Assembly: GCF_003234085.1 (NCBI RefSeq)
Contig: NZ_QKSD01000001.1
Coordinates: 248,001 to 312,000, forward strand
DNA: 64,000 nt
Direction: 5' to 3'
Source of the DNA: Curtobacterium sp. MCPF17_052
Lineage (GTDB): Bacteria > Actinomycetota > Actinomycetes > Actinomycetales > Microbacteriaceae
In this document: piece by piece, positions 25,513 to 34,045 of the stretch
Layout: every line of letters starts with the position of its first letter
Numbering within the stretch: position 1 is the first letter of the stretch
Made by a program: the position numbers and the translations under genes
The notes under the pieces: model-generated
What the model saw: the letters and a program-made list of their open reading frames with translations, nothing else
What the model was told of the DNA's origin: nothing
Databases searched by the model: none

Positions 25513-26457
25513 ATGCCGTACCCGAGGACCGAACCCAGTGCCTCCGGCCTGCTCGACGTCGGTGACGGAACGTCCCTCTACTGGGAGGAGTCCGGCTCCC
25601 CCGACGGCGTCCCCGCCCTCTGGCTGCACGGCGGCCCCGGCGGCTCGCTCGGCAGCGGCTGGTACGGAACGCACTTCGACCCGACCCGGTACCGCCTGAT
25701 CGGCATCGACCAGCGTGGCAGCGGCCGGAGCCGCCCCCTCGTCACGGAGTCCCGCGACCGGCTCGCCGCCCACACCACCCAGCGGCTGATCGCCGACATC
25801 GAAGCGGTCCGGCAGCACCTGGGCGTCGAGGACTGGGTCGTCGCCGGGATCTCGTGGGGCACGACCCTCGCCCTCGCGTACGCGCAGCAGCACCCGTCAC
25901 GTGTCCGCGCGCTGGCCCTGATGGCCGTCACGACGACCAGCCGCGACGAGGTCGACTGGATCACGGAGGGTGTGGGACACGTGTTCCCGGTGGAGTGGGA
26001 GGCGTTCGAGCGAGCCAGCCAGCGCCTCCCGGGTGAGCGCGTGGTCGACGCGTACGCACGTCGCCTGGCCGGTGCCGACCGAGAGGCCCGTGCGGACGCC
26101 GCGCACGCCTGGGACCGGTGGGAGAACGTCCACGTCTCCCTCGACGACCCCGGGCTCCGTGAGCGCGGTCACCTGGGTCCGGAGCTGCGCGAGGGCTTCG
26201 CCACCCTCGTCACGCACTACTGGGCGAACGACGGGTTCCTGCCGGGCGACCAGGCGGTGCTGGCGCGTCTGGACCGGATCGCGCACGTCCCGACGGCGCT
26301 CGTCCACGGGCGGCGGGACATCAGCGGGCCGGCCGTCACGGCCTGGCGTGTGCACCGGGGACTCCCGCAGAGCACGCTCACCATCGTCGAGGACGAGGGG
26401 CACGGCGGACCGGGTGGGAGCGCGGCGCTGACGGCGGCGCTCGACGGGTTCTGCTGA
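25513..26457 (+). CDS. pip: Proline iminopeptidase-type alpha/beta-hydrolase
   Basis: A 314-aa protein. LWLHGGPGGS is the HGGPG oxyanion motif of the prolyl aminopeptidase family. IGIDQRGSGRSRP, the nucleophile elbow GISWGTTLALAYA and LVHGRRDISGP with a final histidine in EGHGG complete the catalytic set. The enzyme removes N-terminal proline from peptides in the cytoplasm. The start and length match the family. It is 21 bp downstream of the lipoprotein gene and may share its transcript. Confidence 0.88.
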   Translation: MPYPRTEPSASGLLDVGDGTSLYWEESGSPDGVPALWLHGGPGGSLGSGWYGTHFDPTRYRLIGIDQRGSGRSRPLVTESRDRLAAHTTQRLIADIEAVRQHLGVEDWVVAGISWGTTLALAYAQQHPSRVRALALMAVTTTSRDEVDWITEGVGHVFPVEWEAFERASQRLPGERVVDAYARRLAGADREARADAAHAWDRWENVHVSLDDPGLRERGHLGPELREGFATLVTHYWANDGFLPGDQAVLARLDRIAHVPTALVHGRRDISGPAVTAWRVHRGLPQSTLTIVEDEGHGGPGGSAALTAALDGFC

Positions 26458-26468
26458 GCAGCCGGCAC

Positions 26469-26484
26469 ACGCGGGGTCCCGCGT
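26469..26484. terminator. Short hairpin after peptidase gene
   Basis: ACGCGGG-GT-CCCGCGT, a 7-bp stem 11 bases after the stop of the peptidase gene. The loop of two is tight and no T-run follows, so this is a weak terminator candidate. Confidence 0.35.
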
Positions 26485-26670
26485 CACCGATCGGGACGTC
26501 CGACCGGCAGATCACACTGCAGCATCTCGCCAGCCGCGTCGCGCACGCCACCCACCCGCTCAGCGCCGGTCGAGCCGTATCCTGACTCCCTGGTCGCCGC
26601 CGCCACTGACGACCCCGAGTCCGGGCAACCGCCACCGCAGCAGGGCCGGCCGGCCACGGAGGGAACTGTC

Positions 26671-28572
26671 ATGAGCATGGAAGGCGTGGCCTGGAGCTCG
26701 CTCTACAAGATCTCGACCGCCCGGGACGGCAAGCACGGCATCTCCCGCGAATCCGTACGGCGGATCATGACGTTCGCCGTGCCGTACCGGGCGAAGTTGG
26801 TGGTCTTCATCGTCCTCTCCGTCGTGGGGGCGTTCCTCGCGGTCGCGACACCGGTGCTCGCCGGCCAGGTCGTCGACGTCATCGCGGCCCGGGGCGCGGT
26901 CGGCACCATCGTCTGGCTCGCCGTCGTCATCGCCCTGGTGGCCGTCGCCGACGCCGCCGCGTCGCTGGTGACCCGCTGGTACTCGGCGCGGATCGGCGAG
27001 GGCGTGATCCTGGACCTCCGCACCGCCGTGTTCAACCACGTGCAGAAGATGCCGATCGCCTTCTTCACCCGCACCCGGACGGGCGCGCTCGTGAGCCGGC
27101 TGAACAACGACGTGATCGGGGCGCAGCAGGCCTTCAGCGGCACGCTGTCCGGCGTCGTCACGAACGTCGTGGCGCTGGTCCTCACCCTGGCCGTGATGCT
27201 CAGCACGTCCTGGCTCGTGACGGTGCTCGCGGTGGTCATGCTGCCGGTCTTCCTCATCCCCGCACGCCGGATGGGCAGCCGCCTCGCTGCACTGCGCCGC
27301 GAGGCCGCCGACCACAACTCCGCGATGAGCACGCAGATGACCGAGCGGTTCTCGGCGCCCGGCGCCACCCTCGTCAAGCTGTTCGGCCGTCCCGACGAGG
27401 AAGCCGAGGAGTTCCGCGTCCGCGCCGCCCGCGTCCGCGACATCGGGGTCCGGAGTGCGCTGCTGCAGTTCGTCTTCGTCACCGCGCTCACCCTGGTCTC
27501 CGCCCTCGCCCTCGCCCTCGTCTACGGGGTCGGTGGTTCCCTCGCACTCGGCGGGCAGCTGAACACCGGCGACGTGGTGACCCTGGCCCTCCTGCTCACC
27601 CGCCTGTACGCGCCGCTGACCAGCCTGGCGAACGCCCGGGTGGAGATCATGAGCGCCGTGGTCAGCTTCGAGCGCGTCTTCGAGGTCCTCGACCTGAAGC
27701 CGCTCATCCAGGAGAAGCCCGACGCCGTCTCGATCCCCGACGGTCCGGTCGCGGTCGAGTTCGACGACGTCCGCTTCGCCTACCCGTCCGCGGACAAGGT
27801 GTCCCTGGCCTCGCTCGAGGAGGTCTCCACGCTGGACACCCGCGGCGGGGACGAGGTCCTGCACGGGGTCTCGTTCCGGATCGAGCCGGGGCAGACCGTC
27901 GCCCTCGTCGGCACGTCCGGGGCGGGCAAGTCGACGGTCGCGCAGCTCCTCTCGCGCCTGTACGACGTGGACAGCGGTGCCGTCCGCCTCGGCGGGACCG
28001 ACGTCCGCGACGTCACGTTCAGCTCGATGCGGCACACGATGGGCATGGTGACGCAGGACGGCCACCTGTTCCACGAGACCATCCGCTCGAACCTGCGGCT
28101 GGCCCGGCCCGAGGCCACCGACGACGAGGTGTGGGACGCGGTCCGCCGCGCCCGGCTCGAGCCGCTCATCCGGTCCCTGCCGGACCAGCTCGACACCATG
28201 GTCGGCGAGCGTGGCTACCGGCTGTCCGGTGGTGAGCGTCAGCGGATGACCATCGCGCGCCTCCTGCTCGCGCAGCCGCGCGTCGTCATCCTCGACGAGG
28301 CGACGGCCGCTCTCGACTCGACGTCCGAGGCCGCCGTGCAGGCCGCGCTGAGCGAGGCACTCGAGGGCCGGACGGCGATGGTGATCGCCCACCGCCTCTC
28401 CACCATCCGCAGCGCGGACCTGATCCTGGTGGTCGAGGACGGCTCGATCGTGGAGCGCGGGACGCACGAGGAACTGCTGGCCGCAGGTGGGCGGTACGAG
28501 GAGCTGCACCGGACCCAGTTCGCGGTGCAGAAGGAGGTCGCGGCGGACGAAGCAGCGGTCAGCGCGCCCTAG
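26671..28572 (+). CDS. ABC exporter, fused permease-ATPase
   Basis: A 633-aa half-transporter. Residues about 30-320 are the six-helix exporter domain (MPIAFFTRTRTGALVSRLNND is a typical intracellular loop; key part FFTRTRTG). Residues 360-610 are the ATPase, with Walker A GTSGAGKST, the Q-loop MVTQDGHLF, signature LSGGERQR, Walker B VVILDEAT and the H-loop AHRLST. ATG 26671 follows GGAGGG. It probably works as a homodimer exporting lipids, peptides or drugs. It is monocistronic. About 200 bp upstream hold no gene. Confidence 0.9.
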   Translation: MSMEGVAWSSLYKISTARDGKHGISRESVRRIMTFAVPYRAKLVVFIVLSVVGAFLAVATPVLAGQVVDVIAARGAVGTIVWLAVVIALVAVADAAASLVTRWYSARIGEGVILDLRTAVFNHVQKMPIAFFTRTRTGALVSRLNNDVIGAQQAFSGTLSGVVTNVVALVLTLAVMLSTSWLVTVLAVVMLPVFLIPARRMGSRLAALRREAADHNSAMSTQMTERFSAPGATLVKLFGRPDEEAEEFRVRAARVRDIGVRSALLQFVFVTALTLVSALALALVYGVGGSLALGGQLNTGDVVTLALLLTRLYAPLTSLANARVEIMSAVVSFERVFEVLDLKPLIQEKPDAVSIPDGPVAVEFDDVRFAYPSADKVSLASLEEVSTLDTRGGDEVLHGVSFRIEPGQTVALVGTSGAGKSTVAQLLSRLYDVDSGAVRLGGTDVRDVTFSSMRHTMGMVTQDGHLFHETIRSNLRLARPEATDDEVWDAVRRARLEPLIRSLPDQLDTMVGERGYRLSGGERQRMTIARLLLAQPRVVILDEATAALDSTSEAAVQAALSEALEGRTAMVIAHRLSTIRSADLILVVEDGSIVERGTHEELLAAGGRYEELHRTQFAVQKEVAADEAAVSAP

Positions 28573-28658
28573 TGCTCGCGATCCGGCCGCCGGTCGCACA
28601 CGCTGTTCCTCGCCGACACGGTCGGGCCCGCCCTCAGCACCACGGCGGGGCGGGGCGG

Positions 28659-28898
28659 TCAATCATGCAGCGGGCTCGAACGTCGGCGGAGATCCCGCCG
28701 TCCGACGAAGAACCAGACGAGCGACCCCAGCACCGGGAGCACGATCACCCCGACGACCCACACGACCGTCGCGAGCAGAGTCATCCGCGCGGTGTTCCGG
28801 ACGACGGAAACGACGGCCGCGACCATCAGTGCCAGGACCGCGACGAGCACGATAGTCCATGACGTGTCGTACTGCTGCGGGATGACGGCGTTGTGCAT
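28659..28898 (-). CDS. PLDc_N-type small membrane protein
   Basis: A 79-aa protein with two helices (TIVLVAVLALMVAAVVSVV and LATVVWVVGVIVLPVLGSLVWFF). The second helix region, ending PVLGSLVWFFVGR, is the N-terminal domain shared with cardiolipin synthases and found alone in many actinobacteria. ATG 28898 has a strong ribosome site (GGAGGTCC). It is convergent with the ABC gene. Its function is unknown. Confidence 0.75.
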   Translation of the reverse strand: MHNAVIPQQYDTSWTIVLVAVLALMVAAVVSVVRNTARMTLLATVVWVVGVIVLPVLGSLVWFFVGRRDLRRRSSPLHD

Positions 28899-29319
28899 GG
28901 CAGGACCTCCGGCTCCCGTGCGACCCTTCCGCAGGAACACGAGCCGATCAAGCCCTGAGACACAACGGTGACGTTCTCGATCGGCATTGTCGAGCCATGG
29001 AGTTGGTCTTCCGTCCGTCGGGACGTCCCTGGACTGTCCGACCGTGACGAACTCATCGGTCTCCTGACACCCACCATCGACTGACCGTCGTCGGCTCTGC
29101 GCATCACGTCGAGCGTTCACCGACTTCGCCGCGGGTGAGCACCCGGACGTACTCGGCGGAGCCCTCGGGGTCGGTCTCCTTCAGCAGGAAGCCCGCTGCG
29201 CCGAGGTCCATCCGGGCCGGTGGTCACGGGTGCGGACGGCGGAGCAGACTGGTGACCTTGATCGGAACACGTCGATGGCTGCGGGGGTCGAATGCGCCAC
29301 CACAGGGCAGGGGGACACG
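28899..29319. other. Degraded intergenic region
   Basis: No intact gene. It holds the upstream region of the PLDc_N gene, a 16-codon open frame from 28997 without support, and the response-regulator remnant listed separately. Sequence quality fits gene decay. Confidence 0.5.
29107..29222 (-). pseudogene. Response-regulator receiver fragment
   Basis: The minus strand reads MDLGAAGFLLKETDPEG and then AEYVRVLTRGE before a stop. This matches the last strand and helix of a NarL/LuxR-type receiver domain, where GFLLK contains the conserved lysine. Nothing else of the protein is present: no aspartate pocket and no helix-turn-helix. It is a short remnant of a lost two-component regulator. Confidence 0.6.
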
Positions 29320-29382
29320 ATGACGGGCTACCAATCCACGGGGCAGACCGCTCCCGACGTCGATCTCGAGACGGGTTCCTGA
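29320..29382 (+). CDS. 20-codon ORF before orphan lipoprotein
   Basis: ATG 29320 follows GGGGGACACG and runs 20 codons to TGA just before the lipoprotein start. The leader resembles that of the hydrolase gene at 6435 (GGGGGAAGGACACC). It may be a translational leader, or the residue of a deleted hydrolase gene. The product itself shows nothing recognisable. Confidence 0.3.
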   Translation: MTGYQSTGQTAPDVDLETGS

Positions 29383-29384
29383 CC

Positions 29385-29903
29385 GTGAGTCCACGGGGCG
29401 AACGAACCGGTTCGGTGATCGTCGTCGTCGGTGCGATGACCGCGATCCTCGCGCTGACGGGGTGCAGCGGCGAGAACCCGACGCGGTCAGGAGCCAACAC
29501 GACCGTCAGTACTACTGAGGCTCGGCAGTCGGTGCAGGACATCGTCGACCGGTCGACGACGTCGCTCGACGGCGACTGGCAGGTGTACAGCGGGCCGTCG
29601 GTCGAGCAGTGCACCAAGGGGAACGGCGACGACGGTGCGGCCTACAGCTCCATCACGGCGCTCGAGGGACCGCACGGTGACCCCGCTCAGGACGTCGCCG
29701 TGGTGAAGAAGCTGTGGGAAGGCGCGGGCATCACGACCAAGCCGTACAAGAGCGGGGGTGCAGACCCGCTCCTCGGCCTTCGCGGGGTCGGAGGGCCGAC
29801 GACCTCCATCAGCTTCCTGGCGGGCGAGCAGCGCTACACGATCACCGCGGTGTCCGAGTGCGCCGATGGGAACGCTCTCCAAATGCAAGGCAACGGCGAG
29901 TGA
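29385..29903 (+). CDS. Orphan lipoprotein of the immunity-like family
   Basis: A 172-aa paralog of the 8393/8914 lipoproteins, 20 kb away. The GTG start at 29385 gives a signal ending ILALTGC (Cys27). The mature part keeps the family order: ARQSVQDIVDRST, LDGDWQVYSGPSVEQC, LWEGAGITTKPYKSGGADP, LGLRGVGGPTTSISF, VSECADG. It is more divergent than the tandem copies and has no hydrolase next to it. Orphan immunity genes against toxins of competitors are common in polymorphic systems, which is the reading favoured here, as inference. Confidence 0.75.
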   Translation: MSPRGERTGSVIVVVGAMTAILALTGCSGENPTRSGANTTVSTTEARQSVQDIVDRSTTSLDGDWQVYSGPSVEQCTKGNGDDGAAYSSITALEGPHGDPAQDVAVVKKLWEGAGITTKPYKSGGADPLLGLRGVGGPTTSISFLAGEQRYTITAVSECADGNALQMQGNGE

Positions 29904-29924
29904 CGGCGGGCTCCGTCGCCGTCA
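29901..29924. terminator. Shared terminator hairpin over two stops
   Basis: TGACGGCG at 29901-29908 pairs with CGCCGTCA at 29917-29924. The stem contains the stop codons of both convergent lipoprotein genes. It is compact and probably bidirectional. Confidence 0.6.
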
Positions 29925-30569
29925 GGACGCCACCGGCGTCATCGGCGCGGTGAAGTCCTTCGCCGTGATCTGCGTGCCGTCGTTCGACGCGGCGGCGTTG
30001 CGCTGGTACTCCAGGTCGAGCACGTCGGACGGGTCGGTCACCGAGTAGGCGCACCAGCCCTCGCCGGACTGCCCCTGGTCCACCTTCGTCAGCGCCGGGT
30101 AGCCGGCGGCCTTCATCGCGTCCTCGACGACCGACGTCGTGCCCTGGGACGTGTACGACTCCGTGCTGCCGTGGGCTTGCACGCGGATCGCCAGGCAGTC
30201 CACCGTCGAGTAGTACTTCTCCCCCGCGGTCACCGCGACGTGCACCAGGACCTGCTCGTTGTCGTCACGGTCCGCGAGCCCCGACTGCGCCGACGTCCAC
30301 GGGAAGTTCCGCACGACCTTGTCGGCCTGCACGGTGTGGCCCATCTGGTCGTCGGTGATCTTGTCCGACGTGACGTCGACCTCACCGGACGCAGCGGGCT
30401 TGCTGCTCGGCGTCGGGCTCGGCGTCTGCTGTTCCGCAGCCTGGCTCTGCGACGGCTCCGCCGGTGCCGTGATCGGAGCGGACTCCCCCGACTGCGACGA
30501 GCATCCGGCGAGCGCGACGGTCACGACCGTGATCCCGACGACGGTGGTGATGACGTGCTTGAACGACAT
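29922..30569 (-). CDS. Hypothetical lipoprotein
   Basis: A 215-aa protein. The signal ends TVALAGC (Cys23), followed by a Pro/Ser/Gln linker and a mature domain with VLVHVAVTAGEKYYSTVDCLAIRV (key part AGEKYYSTVDC) and GEGWCAYSV. Two cysteines may pair. It is not related by eye to the immunity-like family it faces, and I recognise no family. The stop codon lies inside the shared hairpin. Confidence 0.7.
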   Translation of the reverse strand: MSFKHVITTVVGITVVTVALAGCSSQSGESAPITAPAEPSQSQAAEQQTPSPTPSSKPAASGEVDVTSDKITDDQMGHTVQADKVVRNFPWTSAQSGLADRDDNEQVLVHVAVTAGEKYYSTVDCLAIRVQAHGSTESYTSQGTTSVVEDAMKAAGYPALTKVDQGQSGEGWCAYSVTDPSDVLDLEYQRNAAASNDGTQITAKDFTAPMTPVAS

Positions 30570-30677
30570 GGTGTCCCCTCAGGTACTGCGCCGAGAGAAC
30601 AGCTCCGCTCCCCCAGCGGTCGCCCCGGCTTCTGGTGAAGGCAGCCGGGACCACTCCTGACCGCACGCCCCACCGTG

Positions 30678-30718
30678 CACCCCGGTCGCCTTCGCAGGTC
30701 GGTCACGGAACCGGGGTG
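30678..30718. other. Inverted repeat
   Basis: CACCCCGGT at 30678-30686 pairs with ACCGGGGTG at 30710-30718 over a 23-base loop, between the lipoprotein start and the downstream end of the SDR gene. It may terminate the SDR transcript. Confidence 0.4.
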
Positions 30719-30790
30719 GATCGAGCCTAGCTGACCGCCGTCAGGCTCGACGCGGCCCCCGTGGCGCGCGAGCCACCCGCCGCCGTCGCC

Positions 30791-31528
30791 TCACCAGGCG
30801 ACCGGCCCGTTGACGTCGGTGAAGGTCCCGGTCGGTCCGTCGGAGGCGATGGTCGCCATGGTCACGGCGGACCGGGCTCCTTCCGCCGTCGTGAGCAGAC
30901 CGCGATGACCGTTCAGGTCCGTCGCCACGAAGCCCGGGCAGACGGCGTTGACGAGGATGTTCTCCGACGCCAGGTCGCGGGCGTACATCATCGTCACGGC
31001 CGTGAGCGCGGTCTTCGACGGCACGTACCCGAGGGCGATCGGATCGGTGTTGGAGAAGTCCGAGATGGCGGCGAGCGACCCCGCGCTGCTCGAGACGTTG
31101 ACGATCCGAGGTGACGCCGAGCGACGCAGCAGCGGCAGGAACGCGCTCGTGACGGTGATGACGCCGAAGACGTTCGTCTCGAACACGGCCCGGACGTGAT
31201 CGACGTCGGCCGACCGCGGCAGCTGCCCGGCGGGGTCGGCGCCGGGCTGGTGGCTGATCCCCGCGTTGTTGACCAGCGCGTCGAGCCGGCCGTAGGCGTC
31301 TGCGACGTGCTCCGCGGCCGCGGCGACCGAGGCAGCGTCGGTCACGTCGAGCGCGACGGCGGTGACGGTGCCACCGTCTGCCCGGAGTTCCGCCGCAGCC
31401 TCCTCCCCGCGCTCCAGGCTCCGTGCGCCGATGACGACGGTGTGGCCGAGGCGCGCGAGCTGTGCGGCGATCTCGCGGCCGATGCCCTTGTTGCCTCCGG
31501 TGACCAGGGCGATCAGGGGTGCAGTCAT
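30791..31528 (-). CDS. Short-chain dehydrogenase (classical SDR)
   Basis: A 245-aa enzyme with TGGNKGIGREIA as the cofactor glycine motif, LVNNAGI, the serine in NVSSSAG and the catalytic GYVPSKTAL (Tyr, Lys). It is NADP-type judging by the Arg in GARSLE after strand 2. It reduces a carbonyl of unknown identity. ATG 31528 follows AAGGA. It is divergent from an AraC regulator that probably controls it. Confidence 0.9.
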   Translation of the reverse strand: MTAPLIALVTGGNKGIGREIAAQLARLGHTVVIGARSLERGEEAAAELRADGGTVTAVALDVTDAASVAAAAEHVADAYGRLDALVNNAGISHQPGADPAGQLPRSADVDHVRAVFETNVFGVITVTSAFLPLLRRSASPRIVNVSSSAGSLAAISDFSNTDPIALGYVPSKTALTAVTMMYARDLASENILVNAVCPGFVATDLNGHRGLLTTAEGARSAVTMATIASDGPTGTFTDVNGPVAW

Positions 31529-31664
31529 GGTGTGGTCCTTCCGTGCCGCCCATAGGCGGTGTGACGACGTGACCAGGGGAACCTGGTCCGGAGACCAGCC
31601 TGTGGCCTTGCGGTCGCATCCAGAATTATGCTCCGTCGCCTTTTCATGTCCTAGAGTCCAGGGT

Positions 31665-32588
31665 ATGCCCGTCGATCGTTTGTCCGAGGTGCTCGACCTC
31701 ATCGAGGTCCGCGGGGTCGTGTCCGGCGGCTCGGCCCTCCGTGGCCGGTGGCACACCCGGAGCGTCATCGACGACGACCTCAAGTTCATCGCCGTCGTCC
31801 GCGGGTGGGCGACGCTGGAGACCGAGGGGGCCGCGGCGCCGGTCCGCCTCGACGCCGGCGACGTCGCCGTCCTGAACGGGAGGTCGTGGCTGACACTCGA
31901 CGGCGGTGACGGCCCGGAAGACCCCGTGGTCGTCGAGCCGCCCACGGCTGGATCGCGGATCTCGGACGCCGATGCTGCGGCGAGCGACGTGGACATCGTC
32001 ATCGGTGGCCGCATCGACCTGAACGCCACCGGCCGAGAGCTGCTGCTCCGCGTCCTGCCACCCCTGATGCACGTCGGCGCGGACAGCACGGTCGGGGCGC
32101 AGGCACGGGGTCACGTGCAACGGCTGTTCAGCGAGATCACCGGAGGCCGGATGGGATCGGACTTCGCGATGCGGCAGTACGCGCAGCTGCTGGTCCTCGA
32201 CGTCGTCCGCGGGTTCGCGGACGACGCCGAACTGCCGGCCGGGTGGCTCAAGGTCCTGGCCGACGAGCAGCTCCGGCCCGCACTGGACCTGATCCACGAC
32301 GGACCGGCGAGGAGGTGGAGCCTGGAGGACCTGGCCCGCGCCTCGTCGATGTCGCGCAGCACGTTCGCGGCGCGCTTCCGCGAGGCTGCCGGGGCTCCCC
32401 CGTTGGCCTACCTGATCGCCTGGCGGATGCTGCTGGCGCAGCGTGCACTGCGCTCGAGCGACACCCGCGTCGGGGCGTTGGCGTTCACGCTCGGGTACGG
32501 CTCGGAGAGTGCGTTCAGTGCGGCGTTCAAGCGGCACGTCGGGGTGTCGCCGGCGGCGTTCCGAGGGCGGGTCGCAGCCGCTTCGTGA
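31665..32588 (+). CDS. AraC-family regulator with cupin domain
   Basis: A 307-aa regulator. Residues 1-170 are a cupin effector domain (LKFIAVVRGWATLE, LDAGDVAVLNG). The C-terminal 100 residues hold two helix-turn-helix units (WSLEDLARASSMSRSTFAARF and LAFTLGYGSESAFSAAFKRHVG, given in parts). The GYGSESAFSAAFKR block is the AraC signature. ATG 31665 is divergent from the SDR gene 137 bp away, a pairing common in actinobacteria. Confidence 0.88.
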   Translation: MPVDRLSEVLDLIEVRGVVSGGSALRGRWHTRSVIDDDLKFIAVVRGWATLETEGAAAPVRLDAGDVAVLNGRSWLTLDGGDGPEDPVVVEPPTAGSRISDADAAASDVDIVIGGRIDLNATGRELLLRVLPPLMHVGADSTVGAQARGHVQRLFSEITGGRMGSDFAMRQYAQLLVLDVVRGFADDAELPAGWLKVLADEQLRPALDLIHDGPARRWSLEDLARASSMSRSTFAARFREAAGAPPLAYLIAWRMLLAQRALRSSDTRVGALAFTLGYGSESAFSAAFKRHVGVSPAAFRGRVAAAS

Positions 32589-32975
32589 TCGCCCCCCACC
32601 ACGATGAAGAGCGAGCAGTCGCGCGGTCAGCCCAGGTCCAATGGGCCAGCGGCGAGACCGATCGGCACCTGAGCTGCGCCGAGCGTCGTCGGAAGAGGTG
32701 CTGCGAACCGCACCCTCCCCTGGGTGGGGATCGTCCGAACCACACCCTGGAAATGGCAGTGAGCCCCTCGCTCCCCTTCTCGTCGCGATGATCAAGCAAC
32801 CAGCATGTGCCCTTGCTGTATCTGGAGCCGTAGGGGCCTCGGAGGGTCTGCGGAGGCCCGTCTTGAGGTTGGGACGCCCCGTCTGCGACGGACATCAGAT
32901 CTGCAGAGCGGTGCCTAAGTGAGGAAGCGCTCGGCGAAGATGTTCCACCGAGACATTGACACGCCGATCACGCCT
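32589..32975. other. Gene-free interval
   Basis: A 387-bp stretch without a convincing gene. It contains a 7-bp stem (GGGCCTC 32834-32840 with GAGGCCC 32853-32859), a possible terminator for the amidohydrolase. Composition is slightly less GC-rich than the flanks. Confidence 0.5.
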
Positions 32976-33923
32976 CTAAAGGCGATCGCTGAGGCGCGGG
33001 AACAGGGCGAGCGCGCGCCGAGCGATTCCGGTCATGTCGTCTGGGTGGAGCACGGAGGAGTTCCGCAAGGCGGCGAGGTTTCCAGCTACGGACTCGTCGT
33101 CGGTGCAGGGCACTCCAGAGTCGCCGCCGTAGACGATGTGTTCGACGGGGACCATCTGCAGCGCGGCCGCGAGATTAGCGTCCGTTCCGGACGCTGCGGT
33201 GTCGAGGAAGAGCTGACGCATCTGCGCGCGCAACTCTTCCGACGTGACGCGGTTCGGGTTCGACACCCACGCTTCCGTTCCGATGAGCGCGATACGCCCC
33301 GACAGTCCGGGGAGTGCCCCACCGCAGTGCGCGAGGACGAAGGTAATGTCCGGGAATCGAGAGAACACCCGGGCGTACAGCATGCTCGTGATCACGCGTG
33401 CCGTCTCGAACGTGACCTCAATGAGCGGCGTGGGCAGCCCCAGCCGGGACGGGATGGTCGTGTCGGGGTGCACGAACACGACGCCGGCCGCGTCGTTCAA
33501 CTCGTTCCACACCGGTTCCAGGCGAGGGTCGGCCATGCTGACGGTGTTGTAGGTGGTACTCATCGCGAAGCCGTCGGCGTCGAGCTCGGTCCTCGCCCGC
33601 CGGATCTCGCTGAGCGCGAGGTCCGGGTCGTCGTTGGGGAGCGCCGCGAGGAGGCCGAAGCGGCCCGGGGACTCTGCGACAACGGCGGCGCCGTACGTGT
33701 TGCTGGCCACGAGGGCATCGTGCGTCGTCGGGACCGTGCTGAGCAGCTGCATGGAAATCCCGTTCGCGTCCATGGCACTGATGGCGCGTTCCGGAGACCA
33801 CTCATGCGGGGCTGGTGCCATGAAGTTGTCGGCGCGCATCGCGCGCCAGGCTGCCTCACGGGCGTCGTTCGTAGTGGGTGCCGTGAAGTGGGCGTGGATG
33901 TCGATCAGTGCGTGGTTGTGCAT
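32976..33923 (-). CDS. Amidohydrolase/decarboxylase (ACMSD-like)
   Basis: A 315-aa metal-dependent amidohydrolase of the family that includes ACMSD and 6-methylsalicylate decarboxylase. DIHAHF at the N-terminus gives the HxH metal ligands, VFVHPD and VLAHCGGALP further histidines, and YGGDSGVP the late aspartate. ATG 33923 follows AAGGAG; the open frame upstream covers the regulatory palindromes and is not used. It is divergent from a TetR regulator and probably decarboxylates an aromatic or related acid. Confidence 0.85.
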   Translation of the reverse strand: MHNHALIDIHAHFTAPTTNDAREAAWRAMRADNFMAPAPHEWSPERAISAMDANGISMQLLSTVPTTHDALVASNTYGAAVVAESPGRFGLLAALPNDDPDLALSEIRRARTELDADGFAMSTTYNTVSMADPRLEPVWNELNDAAGVVFVHPDTTIPSRLGLPTPLIEVTFETARVITSMLYARVFSRFPDITFVLAHCGGALPGLSGRIALIGTEAWVSNPNRVTSEELRAQMRQLFLDTAASGTDANLAAALQMVPVEHIVYGGDSGVPCTDDESVAGNLAALRNSSVLHPDDMTGIARRALALFPRLSDRL

Positions 33924-33940
33924 GAGAACTCCTTCGGGTT

Positions 33941-33969
33941 GAGCGTTGAGGCCCAGGGCCTCAACGCTC
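33941..33969. promoter_or_regulatory. Perfect inverted repeat in amidohydrolase leader
   Basis: GAGCGTTGAGGCC, 3 bases, then its exact complement (13-bp arms). It lies 18 bp before the amidohydrolase start on its transcribed strand, so it can act as an operator or as an mRNA hairpin close to the ribosome site. Confidence 0.6.
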
Positions 33970-33995
33970 GGCGTAGTGCCACTCAGTGACGTTAC

Positions 33996-34018
33996 GTTGC
34001 GCCACTTCATGGCGCAAC
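33996..34018. promoter_or_regulatory. Probable TetR operator
   Basis: GTTGCGCCA, 5 bases, TGGCGCAAC: a perfect 9-bp inverted repeat between the divergent amidohydrolase and TetR genes, at the usual distance for a TetR dimer. Confidence 0.75.
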
Positions 34019-34045
34019 CCTCGCCGGACTGCGTATGCTCGGAGC

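Noticed and set aside
28997..29050. 16-codon ORF in the degraded region
   Set aside because: Too short, with no conserved partner and no ribosome site.
32790..32922. 43-codon plus-strand ORF
   Set aside because: No ribosome site and no protein-like composition; it lies across an inverted repeat.
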